In this document: one piece after another, positions 27,218 to 37,032 of the stretch
How positions within the stretch are numbered: the first letter of the stretch is position 1
How the letters are laid out: each line of letters starts with the position of its first letter
From: Paenibacillus sp. MBLB1832
GTDB taxonomy: Bacteria; Bacillota; Bacilli; Paenibacillales; NBRC-103111
Direction: 5' to 3'
Length of the DNA: 64,000 bases
Assembly: GCF_032271945.1 (NCBI RefSeq)
Contig: NZ_CP130319.1
Coordinates: 62,001 to 126,000 of the forward strand
Position numbers and translations under genes: made by a program
Notes under the pieces: model-generated
Seen by the model: the letters and a program-made list of their open reading frames with translations, nothing else
The model's database searches: none
What the model was told of the DNA's origin: nothing

Positions 27218-29269
27218 GTGAATTTGTATCAAACCTGGAATAACCCGTTAAGAAATATGTTATGGTGGTTCGTCATTATCGGCATGCTGTGTTCGTTGCC
27301 GCTGGCCTATGCCCGTCATCAGACGGAGACGTCAGCCAATCAGGTCGAATTCGTGTTCGACTATCGCGATTTGTTGGACATTGCCGATGTGCAAACGAAC
27401 CCGCAGCAATTTGTGCAAACTCAATTAGGGCAGATGAAAGCCGCGGGTATTCACTCGATGGCCGTATATGAAAGCACCTTGGCTGAGTTCAAGGAAAGCC
27501 GCCGTATTGAAATGTACAACTCGCGCGATGCCGCGACACTGACACAAACATTTGGAGATCCGAATGAGAATTTTACGTATGTGTTGTTCACAGACAGTCA
27601 AGCGCAGCAGAAGCTGGAGCCGCTTATTCAGAAGACTTTTGCAGACCTGCAAGTCAGCGTGAAGCCGTGGAGCTTCAAGAACCGCAATGGACTCATCATT
27701 GGGATGAGTATGGATGACGCTGCCATGAAGGCGATGGATCCTGACCCGATTGCCCTGCAAACGTTGAAGGCGCAAGGCTTCCAAATCGTCGTACGTTTAT
27801 CTAATCGCAGACCTTTCAATACGAAGGAAATGGATGCGTTGTTGAAGCAATTCCATGATCTTGGCGTGAAACGCATTATCGTGGACGGCAATGAGGTGCC
27901 AGGCTATACCGAAGAAAATACCGAAGCCAATTTGAACAAAATGGCGGATTTATTGAATAAAAACGGCATCGGACTTGCCGCGATTGAACTCTTGAAGGAG
28001 CCGCAAAAAGGCTTCAGCACACTAGCAAAACAGACTAATTACAATGTCGTGCGCCTGCACTCTTTTACAGAGAAAGATGGGGAGAAGCTGACAGAGCCGT
28101 TGAAAAAATCAGAGCTGGCTGACCGCGTTCAAGGTGTGTCGGATCGATTGGTCTTAGCGGTGAAGGACCGCAATATTCGGATGGTTTTCATGAATGCGCG
28201 TCCTGTGAAAAGCTTGGATAAAGGGAAAGTCGTGGATCCGCTCGCTTCCTACTATGAGAGCTTGAAAGGCAAAGACGGCGCGATCCCTCGTATTCAAGAC
28301 GTTGGATTTACGCTTGGAACCGCAGAAGCATTTGACGTGCATACCACAGGTTGGCAGAAAATAGCTCGACTTTTCGTGCTGCTAGGCGCGCTAAGCTTGA
28401 TTGTGTGGATGATTTCGTTCTTCTTGCCAGAACTAACAATTGTGTTTTTCGTGCTTGGTCTGCTGGGCTTGGTTGCCTTACATACGCTATCCGCGAATTT
28501 GTATGCACAAGGTCTTGCCTTGGCAGCTGCGATCAGTGCACCTAGCGTTGCGGTGATGCTAGCGATTCGCTCCGTACGCTCGGGTGTTGCTGCGAAATGG
28601 AAATCTGGCGTGGCTTACGGGCTCTGGCAGCTGCTGAAGACGTCTGTGATTTCACTTTTCGGCGCGGTGTATCTCGTCGCTTTACTGAATCATGTGACCT
28701 ATTCGCTCGTGCTTCAACAGTTCCGCGGCGTCGGAATTCTTCATCTGCTGCCGATTGGGATTGCAGGGCTGTATCTCTTATTCTTTAGTGAGAATAATAC
28801 GTATACGGAGAAGTTGGCTCATGTGCGTCGATTGCTTTCTTCCTTTATTAGCGTATTGTGGATCGTCATCGCAGGCGTAGGACTTGCCGCTGTCGTGTAC
28901 TACTTGTCGCGTACAGGTAATGAGGGACAAGCATCTACTATTGAGAAAATGTTCCGTTCCTTCTTGGAAAATACGCTGGGCGTACGCCCGCGGACCAAAG
29001 AATTCTTGGTTGCACATCCGATTTTCTTACTAGGTGCTTACCTTTCCGTTCGCTATCGCCATGCGGTCTATCTGCTGTTCATCGGCGTGATTGGTCAGCT
29101 TTCCTTGGTGGACACGTTTGCCCATCTGCATACACCTCTGCACATTTCCTTGATCCGGATTAGCTACGGTCTTGTGCTGGGTGCGATTATCGGTCTTGTG
29201 CTCATCGCAGCGTGGGAAATCATCACAAGGAGTTGGAAACGATGGGTTCAGCCCCAATTCTCAAAATAG
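27218..29269 (+). CDS. DUF5693 family multi-spanning membrane protein
   Basis: A 683-residue protein of the DUF5693 type, found in Bacillales next to csaB; its molecular function is not known. It has one N-terminal membrane helix (about 12-31), a large extracytoplasmic domain (about 32-380), and then some eight or more transmembrane helices in the C-terminal half. The start is GTG 27218 with AAGGAG at 27202-27207; an in-frame ATG at 27116 would add an untypical leader. It overlaps csaB by 28 bp, so both are translationally coupled, which suggests a role in wall-polymer pyruvylation or export. Confidence 0.8.
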   Translation: MNLYQTWNNPLRNMLWWFVIIGMLCSLPLAYARHQTETSANQVEFVFDYRDLLDIADVQTNPQQFVQTQLGQMKAAGIHSMAVYESTLAEFKESRRIEMYNSRDAATLTQTFGDPNENFTYVLFTDSQAQQKLEPLIQKTFADLQVSVKPWSFKNRNGLIIGMSMDDAAMKAMDPDPIALQTLKAQGFQIVVRLSNRRPFNTKEMDALLKQFHDLGVKRIIVDGNEVPGYTEENTEANLNKMADLLNKNGIGLAAIELLKEPQKGFSTLAKQTNYNVVRLHSFTEKDGEKLTEPLKKSELADRVQGVSDRLVLAVKDRNIRMVFMNARPVKSLDKGKVVDPLASYYESLKGKDGAIPRIQDVGFTLGTAEAFDVHTTGWQKIARLFVLLGALSLIVWMISFFLPELTIVFFVLGLLGLVALHTLSANLYAQGLALAAAISAPSVAVMLAIRSVRSGVAAKWKSGVAYGLWQLLKTSVISLFGAVYLVALLNHVTYSLVLQQFRGVGILHLLPIGIAGLYLLFFSENNTYTEKLAHVRRLLSSFISVLWIVIAGVGLAAVVYYLSRTGNEGQASTIEKMFRSFLENTLGVRPRTKEFLVAHPIFLLGAYLSVRYRHAVYLLFIGVIGQLSLVDTFAHLHTPLHISLIRISYGLVLGAIIGLVLIAAWEIITRSWKRWVQPQFSK

Positions 29270-30369
29270 CACTATCCGGCTACTACGGTTTCGATAATAG
29301 CGGGGATGAGGCGGTGCTGCAGTCGATTTTGTTCGCTTTGCAGGAGCAGGGTCAGGCCGAAGGCGTGCAGATTGAGCCGATCGTGCTTTCAGCTAATCCG
29401 GAGAAAACCACCGCCATGTATGGCGTGAAGGCCTACCACCGGATGAAACCAGGCTCACTGCTTCAGGCGCTGCGCGAATCCGACGGTCTGATCAGCGGCG
29501 GCGGCAGCTTGCTGCAGGATGCTACAAGCTCGAAGACGATCCCGTATTACTTGGCTGTTATCAAAATCGCACAATGGCTAGGTAAGCCAACGTTCATTTA
29601 CTCGCAGGGCATCGGGCCGGTGAACCGTCCGATGTTCTATGGCTGGATCCGCAACGTGTTCAAGCGTTGCGAAGTGGTGTCGGTCCGCGACGTGGAGTCC
29701 GCGGAACTGCTAGGGCGGATGCGCCTCCCGCGGGAGCGCATCACGGTCGTGCCCGACCCGGTGATGGGCTTGCCCCTCCGGGAAGCGGTGGTGGACGTGC
29801 CTGGTGGCGGCGCGGCTGAAAGTGCGGTGCGGACGATTGGCGTGTCCGTCCGCTTCTGGAACGAGGACCGCTCCGAGCTGGAAGCTCTCGCGCGGTCCTT
29901 GCAGTTGCTGCTCGCAGCCCGCACGGATGTGCGGCTGCGGTTCTTGCCCTTCCACCTCCCCTCGGATGAGGTGGCGTCGCAGTTCGTGATCGACCGCTTG
30001 GGCGATCACGGCGGGCGGTCCGAGCTGGTGCGCGGTGTCACGCACCCGCAGGACATGCTTGCGCAGGTCGCGGGATGCGACCTGCTGATCGGGATGAGGC
30101 TGCATTCGTTGATTTATGCAGCCTCGCAGTACGTGCCTATGGTGGGGATCTCGTACGATCCGAAGATCGACCAGTTCCTCCATAGGCTTGGCATGAAAGC
30201 CGCCGCATCGACGAGTTCGTTCGATGCTAAAGCCTTTTCCGAGGAGGCACTGGGCCTCCTCGATGCTCGCGAGCAGTGGGCGGCGGCTTCGCGTGCCACC
30301 ATTGAAGAGCTGAAGGCGCAGGCGCAGTTACCTGCGCAACGCATCCTTTCTTTTTATAAAAGCAAGTAG
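29242..30369 (+). CDS. csaB: Polysaccharide pyruvyl transferase CsaB
   Basis: Adds ketal pyruvate to secondary cell-wall polysaccharide, producing the ligand recognised by SLH domains. It has 375 residues, with the family N-terminus LSGYYGFDNSGDEAVLQSIL and, near residue 280, LIGMRLHSLIYAASQYVPMV. ATG 29242 follows CAAGGAG; the longer frame lies in the previous gene. The central third has noticeably higher G+C than its flanks. Its presence beside several SLH proteins agrees with the known link between CsaB and SLH anchoring in Bacillus anthracis and Paenibacillus. Confidence 0.93.
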   Translation: MGSAPILKIALSGYYGFDNSGDEAVLQSILFALQEQGQAEGVQIEPIVLSANPEKTTAMYGVKAYHRMKPGSLLQALRESDGLISGGGSLLQDATSSKTIPYYLAVIKIAQWLGKPTFIYSQGIGPVNRPMFYGWIRNVFKRCEVVSVRDVESAELLGRMRLPRERITVVPDPVMGLPLREAVVDVPGGGAAESAVRTIGVSVRFWNEDRSELEALARSLQLLLAARTDVRLRFLPFHLPSDEVASQFVIDRLGDHGGRSELVRGVTHPQDMLAQVAGCDLLIGMRLHSLIYAASQYVPMVGISYDPKIDQFLHRLGMKAAASTSSFDAKAFSEEALGLLDAREQWAAASRATIEELKAQAQLPAQRILSFYKSK

Positions 30370-30427
30370 CTCCTCTGTCTTGCAACCAAAACGCAACCCA
30401 TAACGTCTATAGTTAGGAAGAGATACG

Positions 30428-31219
30428 ATGAGTTCGACGTCACTAACCCCAGAATCAGCGGCGAAGACCGCTTTGCAAGCAATACCCAAAGTACGCATCT
30501 ACGGCGTACCGATCTCCAAAATGAGCATGAAACAAACCGTCGACTACCTCGCCCAGGTGATCGAACAAAGGCAACCGCATCAGGTCATTACCGCGAATCC
30601 GATTATGGTGATGGCCGCCCAGGATGATCCTGCTTATCTAAGCATGATGCAGCGCGCCGAACTGATTGTTCCCGATGGCACAGGTGTCGTCTGGGCGGCA
30701 AATCGCGTGGGGCAACCTGTTGCGGAGCGCGTGCCTGGCTTTGATTTGATTCATGAGCTCATGAAGGTAGGCGAGAAGAAGAGCTGGAAAGTGTTCCTGC
30801 TCGGCGCTTCTCCCGAAGTCATCCAAGCCGCGGCAGATAAACTGCGCACCACCTATCCAGGCGTCAGCTTGGTTGGTGTCAGAGACGGCTATTTTAAAGA
30901 TGCGCAGGATGCCGAAGTCATTCAGGCTATCGTGGATGCCGCACCAGATATTCTGCTAGTCGGCAGAGCGGCTGCGAATCAAGAGCCTTGGATCGGCAAG
31001 TACAAGTCACAGCTTGGCGTTCCTGTTATGATGGGCGTCGGCGGAAGTTTCGACGTACTTTCGGGCAAGCTAAAACGAGCGCCAGTCTTATTTCAAAAAC
31101 TACGCTTGGAATGGTTCTATCGACTGCTACAAGAGCCTTGGCGTTATAAGCGAATGCTGTTACTCCCGCAATTTGCCTTGAAAGTTATGCGAGACAAAGA
31201 TAAAGTCACGAAATCATGA
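30428..31219 (+). CDS. tagA: WecG/TagA/CpsF family glycosyltransferase
   Basis: GT26-family enzyme of 263 residues; TagA transfers N-acetylmannosamine to the lipid-linked GlcNAc primer of teichoic or secondary wall polymer. Family motifs are ITANPIMVMAAQ, ELIVPDGTGVVWAA and GVGGSFDVLSGKLKRAP. The protein has an N-terminal leader of ~20 polar residues before the core (about 25-245). It lies between csaB and tagO, so one pathway is likely; the exact sugar is inferred. Confidence 0.9.
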   Translation: MSSTSLTPESAAKTALQAIPKVRIYGVPISKMSMKQTVDYLAQVIEQRQPHQVITANPIMVMAAQDDPAYLSMMQRAELIVPDGTGVVWAANRVGQPVAERVPGFDLIHELMKVGEKKSWKVFLLGASPEVIQAAADKLRTTYPGVSLVGVRDGYFKDAQDAEVIQAIVDAAPDILLVGRAAANQEPWIGKYKSQLGVPVMMGVGGSFDVLSGKLKRAPVLFQKLRLEWFYRLLQEPWRYKRMLLLPQFALKVMRDKDKVTKS

Positions 31220-31349
31220 AAAAATCTATGAGAATTACCTGAAAACGGTCATTTCAGATGAATTTAGCAGTAGTATTTGTGACGGAATGGGAGTATAATT
31301 CATTTCGGCGGAACCCGCCACCCATGAAAAGAGGAGCTGTGAAGAAGAC

Positions 31350-32459
31350 ATGTATGGATTATATGCGATAGGGTTTATTGCTGCGTGCGTTATGGCGCTG
31401 TTGCTAACACCCCTGGTCAAAAAATTTGCCTTCTTGGTAGGCGCAGTTGATGCCCCAAACCATCGGAAGGTACATACGCGAATTATGCCGCGTTTAGGAG
31501 GATTAGCGATTTTCCTTGCGTTCGTCGGAGCTTATTTCGTCGTCTCTCCAGCACTTGATGCCGTGAACTCAGATGCTGCTTTTGGACTTCTGATCGGAGG
31601 CTTTGTGATTGTGGTCACAGGGGCTCTGGATGATCGCTTTCAACTTTCCCCCAAATGGAAACTGCTAGGTCAACTCATTGCTGCCTGCATCGTCGTTTCT
31701 TTTGGTCTTAAGATCGATTTGGTCAACATCCCATTCGGAGAAACGAACCTGCCGATCGGCTGGTTAAGTATCCCGATTACGATAATTTGGATCGTCGGCG
31801 TATCCAACGCTATTAACTTGATTGACGGCCTGGACGGCTTGTCCGCTGGAGTTTCTGGTATCGCGACAACAACCATTCTTGTTCTAGCCCTTATGATGGG
31901 CAACGTAACCGTCATTCTACTCTGTGTGATTTTGCTAGGAAGTATCTCGGGCTTTATGTTCTTTAACTTCCATCCAGCCAAAATCTTCATGGGCGACTCC
32001 GGCGCCTTATTCCTAGGCTTCGCCCTTGCTACACTGTCCATTTTAGGCTTTAAGCAAGCAGCGGTTGTGTCCCTTTTGATTCCGATTATGATTCTTGGCG
32101 TACCGCTATCCGATACTTTCTTCGCGATGCTGCGCCGGTATGTGAATAAACTGCCGATTTCGGCACCTGATAAAAGCCACTTGCACCACTGCTTATTACA
32201 AATGGGTTTCTCCCATCGTACAAGCGTCCTGATCATCTACGGAATCGCTTCAGTGTTCGGTGGTTGTGCGGTTGTCTGCTCCGTCTTTATCTCACAAGAC
32301 TCGACATGGGGTCTTATCATGATTATCGTCGCCCTGTTCCTCGTCATGCTCGTTGGCGCGGAGGCCATTGGGATCATTAGCAAAAGCCGCAAGCCTGTAC
32401 TCAACTTCTTGCAACGTCTAGTAGGGAAGCAAGTGCAAAGTGATCGTTTAGGGAAGTAG
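31350..32459 (+). CDS. tagO: Undecaprenyl-phosphate GlcNAc-1-phosphate transferase (TagO/MraY family)
   Basis: Integral membrane enzyme of 369 residues that starts wall polymer synthesis by loading GlcNAc-1-phosphate on undecaprenyl phosphate. It shows about ten helices, the N-terminal loop HRKVHTRIMPRLGG, the catalytic aspartates in VTGALDDRF and NLIDGLDGLSAG, and FMGDSGALFLGF near residue 210. A TATAAT at 31294-31299 lies upstream without a good -35. A terminator follows. B. subtilis TagO is the model; MraY was rejected because the sequence lacks the MraY context and carries the TagO-type DGLDGLSAG. Confidence 0.92.
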   Translation: MYGLYAIGFIAACVMALLLTPLVKKFAFLVGAVDAPNHRKVHTRIMPRLGGLAIFLAFVGAYFVVSPALDAVNSDAAFGLLIGGFVIVVTGALDDRFQLSPKWKLLGQLIAACIVVSFGLKIDLVNIPFGETNLPIGWLSIPITIIWIVGVSNAINLIDGLDGLSAGVSGIATTTILVLALMMGNVTVILLCVILLGSISGFMFFNFHPAKIFMGDSGALFLGFALATLSILGFKQAAVVSLLIPIMILGVPLSDTFFAMLRRYVNKLPISAPDKSHLHHCLLQMGFSHRTSVLIIYGIASVFGGCAVVCSVFISQDSTWGLIMIIVALFLVMLVGAEAIGIISKSRKPVLNFLQRLVGKQVQSDRLGK

Positions 32460-32495
32460 TCCTTATTTATTGTTATAGAAGTTATAGAACGTATT

Positions 32496-32524
32496 AAGCC
32501 CAGCCCTCGCGGTTGGGTTTTTCT
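32496..32524 (+). terminator. Terminator after tagO
   Basis: AAGCCCAGCC with GGTTGGGTTT (two G-T pairs) over CTCGC, followed by T residues. Confidence 0.88.
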
Positions 32525-32744
32525 TGCTTTTCAAGGAAAACCTTTCTTTCTCTAAACATTTACCTGGAATCAACCGATAAGTAAGATACAGTAACTTTTG
32601 GCGATCAGCCGCGTCTAATCGTGTAGAATGATAGAAGGAAATAGGAGGGATTGTCGAAAGCTAGTTGAACATTCGGATGAAGAAGGTATTAAGATTCCCA
32701 CTCGCTACTAACAACATTTAGATAACATAAGGAGGAACTTTCTT

Positions 32745-35700
32745 TTGAGACAGTTAAAAAGGAAATGGATGAGTCTAACTATTGTTCTGGCAATGGTACT
32801 GAGTATGCTGCCAACCCTAACGGCCAATGCTGCTGCAACAATAAGTGTTACCAATTTATTTGTACCAGGTCCTGGGATAAACATTGATAGTAACAATGAT
32901 AGTTTGGTAGATCGGTTTACAATCAACCCAATTAACGTTGATTTTCTGATTAACGGGATTCCGGATGACCAAATTTCAAACATTTTTTATGAGATTTATA
33001 ACTTGAATACATCACAAACGGCAACTAATGCGACGAATAAGGCAGTTAAGAGCACGTCCAACAGCAATCAGGCAACATTTAAGAATGTACAGCTAACAAC
33101 AGGGCTTAACAAAATTACGATTAAATATGGATCCAGTGGCAGCATCGCTTCGAGTCCTGCGTATGCTTATTACACACCAGTGACGAATATTACAAATCTC
33201 AAAATCAATGGCGATGATTTTGTGGATGGTGGCTTTTATCCAAAGCAACCACCTTATTCAGGCGTCTCAATTACAGGAACTTCCTTGAATGCAATGGAAG
33301 TAGAGGCCAGCCTGCAAGGTAATACTTTTCAACCTTCCGCTTTTATCAATGGTGATTTTACGTTTATTACAAATACAAACAGACCGAATGAATTAGCATT
33401 CCGTCCTGGTGACAACAAGGTTACTTTTGCTGCGAAGAATACAACTAATTTTTATACTGCCAATAGATCATTTGTTTTTGATAATGGGCAGGCATTTGCC
33501 TATAACGCGCAAGTTGGGCTTCTCCAATCGGGTCCTACTACAATAGTTTATGAAAAACTGGTAGATAGTCCCAATCTACAGGATAATTCAATTGCTGATA
33601 TAAGTGTTAATGCTTCATTTAAAGTACCTCGTTCTGCTGGTGGGGTTACTCGATATGTGTATGCAGACGTTTTTTCAACTGGCATGGGAGGGACCAATAT
33701 TCATATTGATTTTACAAGTGGGACTCCTGCTAAAACTCCTACTGGAAATTTGAATAATGGAACCGCAGCAAATGCAACGATTGCAAAGACGAACAGTGCT
33801 TCAGATCCTTACGATCTCTATGATTTAACGGCATCCTTACCAGTAAACCAAGGGGCCACATATCAAGAATTAGTTTTTAAGTTCACGGATATTAATAATG
33901 GTGTAACGTATTCTAAATACAATTATTCATACGTAAATCCCAATCAACCCTATGTCGATCATGTTGGGGTTACCCGTAAAGCATCCGCTTCAGGCACTCC
34001 TTTTGAAACTAAAATGAGTGAATCAGGAACTACACAGATTACTGACTTTCCAGCTGCTCTTAAAGTTTATACGAACAGTATCGCAAATGAAGTAGCGATT
34101 GAGCTGAATGGTGTGCCTTATACGAACGGAGCTGACTCAACAACTGGTCGTTTCCCTATTTCATCATCTACTTCCACACCAACAACATATTCCGCAGATG
34201 TTAACCTACAAGGAATTGCAGACGGTCCTGTTACAATGAAAGTAACTCCTTACGTAGTGTCTGGTGTAACGGCTACACCATACACGGCTGGGATTAAACA
34301 GTTTGATTTGCTGATCTCTGGAGCACCGTATGTCATTGTAAATAATATATTTAATGGGATTGTTGTTAATGCAGATTCTAAACTTACATGTCCTGGTCCT
34401 ACTAGTCCTGGAGTTCCGTGTATAACGGGGAGAGTAGTTAATCTTCCAGAAGTCGAGTATCCTAATGTCGTATTTACACTCAACGACAAGCCGCTCAATG
34501 TTAGTTTAGGTGAAGAGCCTCAGTCGGGAAGTGGGATATTTACACTGAAATCGGCTATAACTGGCATGTTTGTACAAAATAACGGTAAAACAGATGGTAA
34601 ATATACGTTGAAAGTTGCTTTAAAGATTGGTGGACAACTGATCACATCTTCAAGTGTTGATATTTTTATCTTATCTGACAATGTACCGGCCATTAACTAT
34701 TTGAAGCCTATTGAAATGGACCCGTTGAATCCGGAGTTTGTTGCAGGTTCACTGCCAGATACCTTTGTTACTAGAGCGTCTTCCGTTCAGTTCCAAGGGC
34801 AAGTAGTAAACTCTATCGTGAATCAAGCGCCAGCTGGTACATCACTGTACTTACGCAAAGCTGCGACGACACCTGTTACTGGGACTCAAACCATTGGATT
34901 GCAGGATAAAGTATATGTTGATCCGTTAGACAGCTTTGAATCAGTGCCCTATAACTTAACAGAATATGGTGATTATGTTTTTGAATTAGTTTCTGCTAAT
35001 GGGGTATCAGGCTCAACAGCAAACAAACTAATTACGATCACAAGAGAACCCGTTCCCTATGACTTTATTGCACCTAAGCGAAATCAGATTATTAAGAATA
35101 ATAAAGGTGTAGATCAAGCCAACATTAATCAGAATTATTATATGCTTGAAATTCTTGCTGATAAAGCGGATTCCGTGACGATTGGCAAGGATCAAGCGAT
35201 TCTGGATAAAGCTACTGGACATTTCTTCTATGAAGTAAGGAATCTTAAGGTAGGTGCGAATGAGATTAAATTCGTCGTAACCCGTGGTACTGGCAAAACG
35301 AACGGCAGTATTATATTGTTTAATACGGATACAGGTATTGAGGGAGCATCCTATAAAACTCCTTTAACAAGCACGATGAAGATCTTCGACGGCGATATTC
35401 AATTAAAATTCCCGAAAGATACGAAGTTGATGCGTAATGACCGTACAAGCGCGACGCAATACATAACAACAGATCGTCAAATGTTGTTTGGTATTGCTAA
35501 CAATGACGATGGCCGTATTGACAAGATTAATGAGAGTACAGGATGGAAGCAGCTTTTGATCGAGCCTACAGGCCATTTCAGACCTGCTAGCAAGCGTTTC
35601 TGGGTAGATACAGGGATTATACCGTCTACAGCGAATACGACAAATTCAAGTTTGCAACAGGCGTTCCTTGGTGGAGGTATTTTACCTAATACGACAGATC

Positions 35701-36638
35701 CTAAATTGACGCCATTTTACAACCGGAATTATAATGATCTCGTAATACCAACTGAGCGTGGAACTTTAACACTCAAATATGATTCAAATATTAGAGATGA
35801 CGCATGGAAGTACTTGACTGTCTACCAATATGGTTACTTTAATAATGCGACGGGATCAGGGGCAGCTTCGCCTTCGTGGAGAAATATTGGCGGCGTTGTC
35901 GATCCTAAATCCAACACCATTACCGTTCCTGTTGACTCATTTGGTTATTTCCAAGTCATGTACATGGATGATAGCTATAATGATGTAACTAATCACCCAT
36001 GGGCAAGAGATGATTTGGATACGCTCTACTCCAAGGGGCTTATGAATAGTAAATCACCAGGACAATTCATGCCGAATGATGCAATCAATCGTGGTGAATT
36101 TGTTACAATGCTTGTGAAAATCTTTGATGTTCCACTTGAGAATCTTGACACTCAACAAACGGGTACTGGGTATAACAACAGTACATTCGTCGATGTACAA
36201 AGAGGCTATAACCTGGCTGGAAGTAATAGCAATACCCAGTTCGAACAATATAACTTCCTCTATATTGAGGCAGCTGCAAGAGCTGGTATCGTTAGAGGAA
36301 ACGCGAATGGCATGTTCTTGCCGAACAACGCAATCACTCGCCAAGATGCCGCGGTTATGATTGCCCGTGCAGCAGAGTCCAAGCTTGGCTCCGATGAGGC
36401 TAAGTCCTTGGCTAATCTGCAAAAGCTATTTACAGATGCTAATAGCATTGATTACTATGCGCTTACTTCTGTTGATGCCATTAGCAAAGCGGGATTAATT
36501 GAAGGTAAAGAGAATGTCTTGCTTCAAGGTCAGAAGAAAACAACCTTGCGGTTTGACCCGCTTGAGAATTTCACACGTGCTGAAGCCGCCGTGGTGGCAA
36601 TGCGCGTGCTGAAACAGCAAAAGAAAGTTCCTAAATAA
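32745..36638 (+). CDS. Large secreted protein with C-terminal SLH repeats
   Basis: A 1297-residue exported protein. The signal peptide covers ~1-28 (KRKWMSLTIVLAMVLSMLPT, then LTANAA). Residues ~30-1080 are a Thr/Asn/Ser-rich series of beta-sandwich-like repeats without a recognised catalytic motif. Three SLH repeats occupy ~1087-1297, for example YSKGLMNSKSPGQFMPNDAI and GIVRGNANGMFLPNNAITRQ. It starts with TTG at 32745 behind AAGGAGG. It is likely a surface-layer or adhesive protein bound to the CsaB-modified polymer made by the genes just upstream. Codon use is more A+T-rich than in tagO, as in the S-layer genes that follow. Confidence 0.88.
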   Translation: MRQLKRKWMSLTIVLAMVLSMLPTLTANAAATISVTNLFVPGPGINIDSNNDSLVDRFTINPINVDFLINGIPDDQISNIFYEIYNLNTSQTATNATNKAVKSTSNSNQATFKNVQLTTGLNKITIKYGSSGSIASSPAYAYYTPVTNITNLKINGDDFVDGGFYPKQPPYSGVSITGTSLNAMEVEASLQGNTFQPSAFINGDFTFITNTNRPNELAFRPGDNKVTFAAKNTTNFYTANRSFVFDNGQAFAYNAQVGLLQSGPTTIVYEKLVDSPNLQDNSIADISVNASFKVPRSAGGVTRYVYADVFSTGMGGTNIHIDFTSGTPAKTPTGNLNNGTAANATIAKTNSASDPYDLYDLTASLPVNQGATYQELVFKFTDINNGVTYSKYNYSYVNPNQPYVDHVGVTRKASASGTPFETKMSESGTTQITDFPAALKVYTNSIANEVAIELNGVPYTNGADSTTGRFPISSSTSTPTTYSADVNLQGIADGPVTMKVTPYVVSGVTATPYTAGIKQFDLLISGAPYVIVNNIFNGIVVNADSKLTCPGPTSPGVPCITGRVVNLPEVEYPNVVFTLNDKPLNVSLGEEPQSGSGIFTLKSAITGMFVQNNGKTDGKYTLKVALKIGGQLITSSSVDIFILSDNVPAINYLKPIEMDPLNPEFVAGSLPDTFVTRASSVQFQGQVVNSIVNQAPAGTSLYLRKAATTPVTGTQTIGLQDKVYVDPLDSFESVPYNLTEYGDYVFELVSANGVSGSTANKLITITREPVPYDFIAPKRNQIIKNNKGVDQANINQNYYMLEILADKADSVTIGKDQAILDKATGHFFYEVRNLKVGANEIKFVVTRGTGKTNGSIILFNTDTGIEGASYKTPLTSTMKIFDGDIQLKFPKDTKLMRNDRTSATQYITTDRQMLFGIANNDDGRIDKINESTGWKQLLIEPTGHFRPASKRFWVDTGIIPSTANTTNSSLQQAFLGGGILPNTTDPKLTPFYNRNYNDLVIPTERGTLTLKYDSNIRDDAWKYLTVYQYGYFNNATGSGAASPSWRNIGGVVDPKSNTITVPVDSFGYFQVMYMDDSYNDVTNHPWARDDLDTLYSKGLMNSKSPGQFMPNDAINRGEFVTMLVKIFDVPLENLDTQQTGTGYNNSTFVDVQRGYNLAGSNSNTQFEQYNFLYIEAAARAGIVRGNANGMFLPNNAITRQDAAVMIARAAESKLGSDEAKSLANLQKLFTDANSIDYYALTSVDAISKAGLIEGKENVLLQGQKKTTLRFDPLENFTRAEAAVVAMRVLKQQKKVPK

Positions 36639-36654
36639 CCTTGAGTAAACTTTT

Positions 36655-36691
36655 AGCCCACATCCGATGGTATAGGATGTGGGCTTTTTTG
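36655..36691 (+). terminator. Terminator after the 1297-residue SLH gene
   Basis: Perfect 11-bp stem AGCCCACATCC/GGATGTGGGCT, 9-nt loop, then six T. Confidence 0.93.
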
Positions 36692-36844
36692 TGCTTACTA
36701 GGATATTTCTTTCAGGAAACCTTCAGTTAACTTTTAGCTTATATTAAGCTTGTAGACGCATTTCTTTTACAATTCGCCTTTACAATTCTATTTGTGGGTA
36801 ATGAAAGATGGGAGGGGCAATCGAAATACTAAGAGAGTCCATCT

Positions 36845-36899
36845 GGAAAATACTTATCAATGAATTGTTGTATGGAGTGTCGTATACTGAGTTGGTAGC
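36845..36899 (+). promoter_or_regulatory. Shared promoter block of the first S-layer gene
   Basis: GGAAAATAC, 6 nt, ATGAAT, 17 nt, TATACT (36883-36888), 6 nt, GTAGC. The same words with identical spacing occur at 40010-40064 before the second S-layer gene. TATACT at 17 nt from ATGAAT is a plausible sigmaA-like core. The rest of the 394-bp gap contains the terminator above, a leader hairpin, and no gene. Confidence 0.6.
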
Positions 36900-36980
36900 T
36901 GAGATGATATACGCGAAGCTACACGATAATCTATCAAATAGATTCAGAGATTGACAGAGCTCACACAAATCGCCCCGTTG

Positions 36981-36998
36981 GTTATAAGTTTTTATAAC
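36981..36998 (+). other. Leader hairpin before the first S-layer gene
   Basis: GTTATAA and TTATAAC form a perfect 7-bp stem over a 4-nt loop in the 5' leader, 34 bp before the start codon; possibly an mRNA stabiliser. Confidence 0.5.
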
Positions 36999-37032
36999 AA
37001 AAACTTTAAAATATTAGGAGGAAACACACTTT

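Noticed and set aside
36780-36968. 62-codon minus-strand frame in the S-layer promoter gap
   Set aside because: No ribosome site or family match; it overlaps the shared promoter block.
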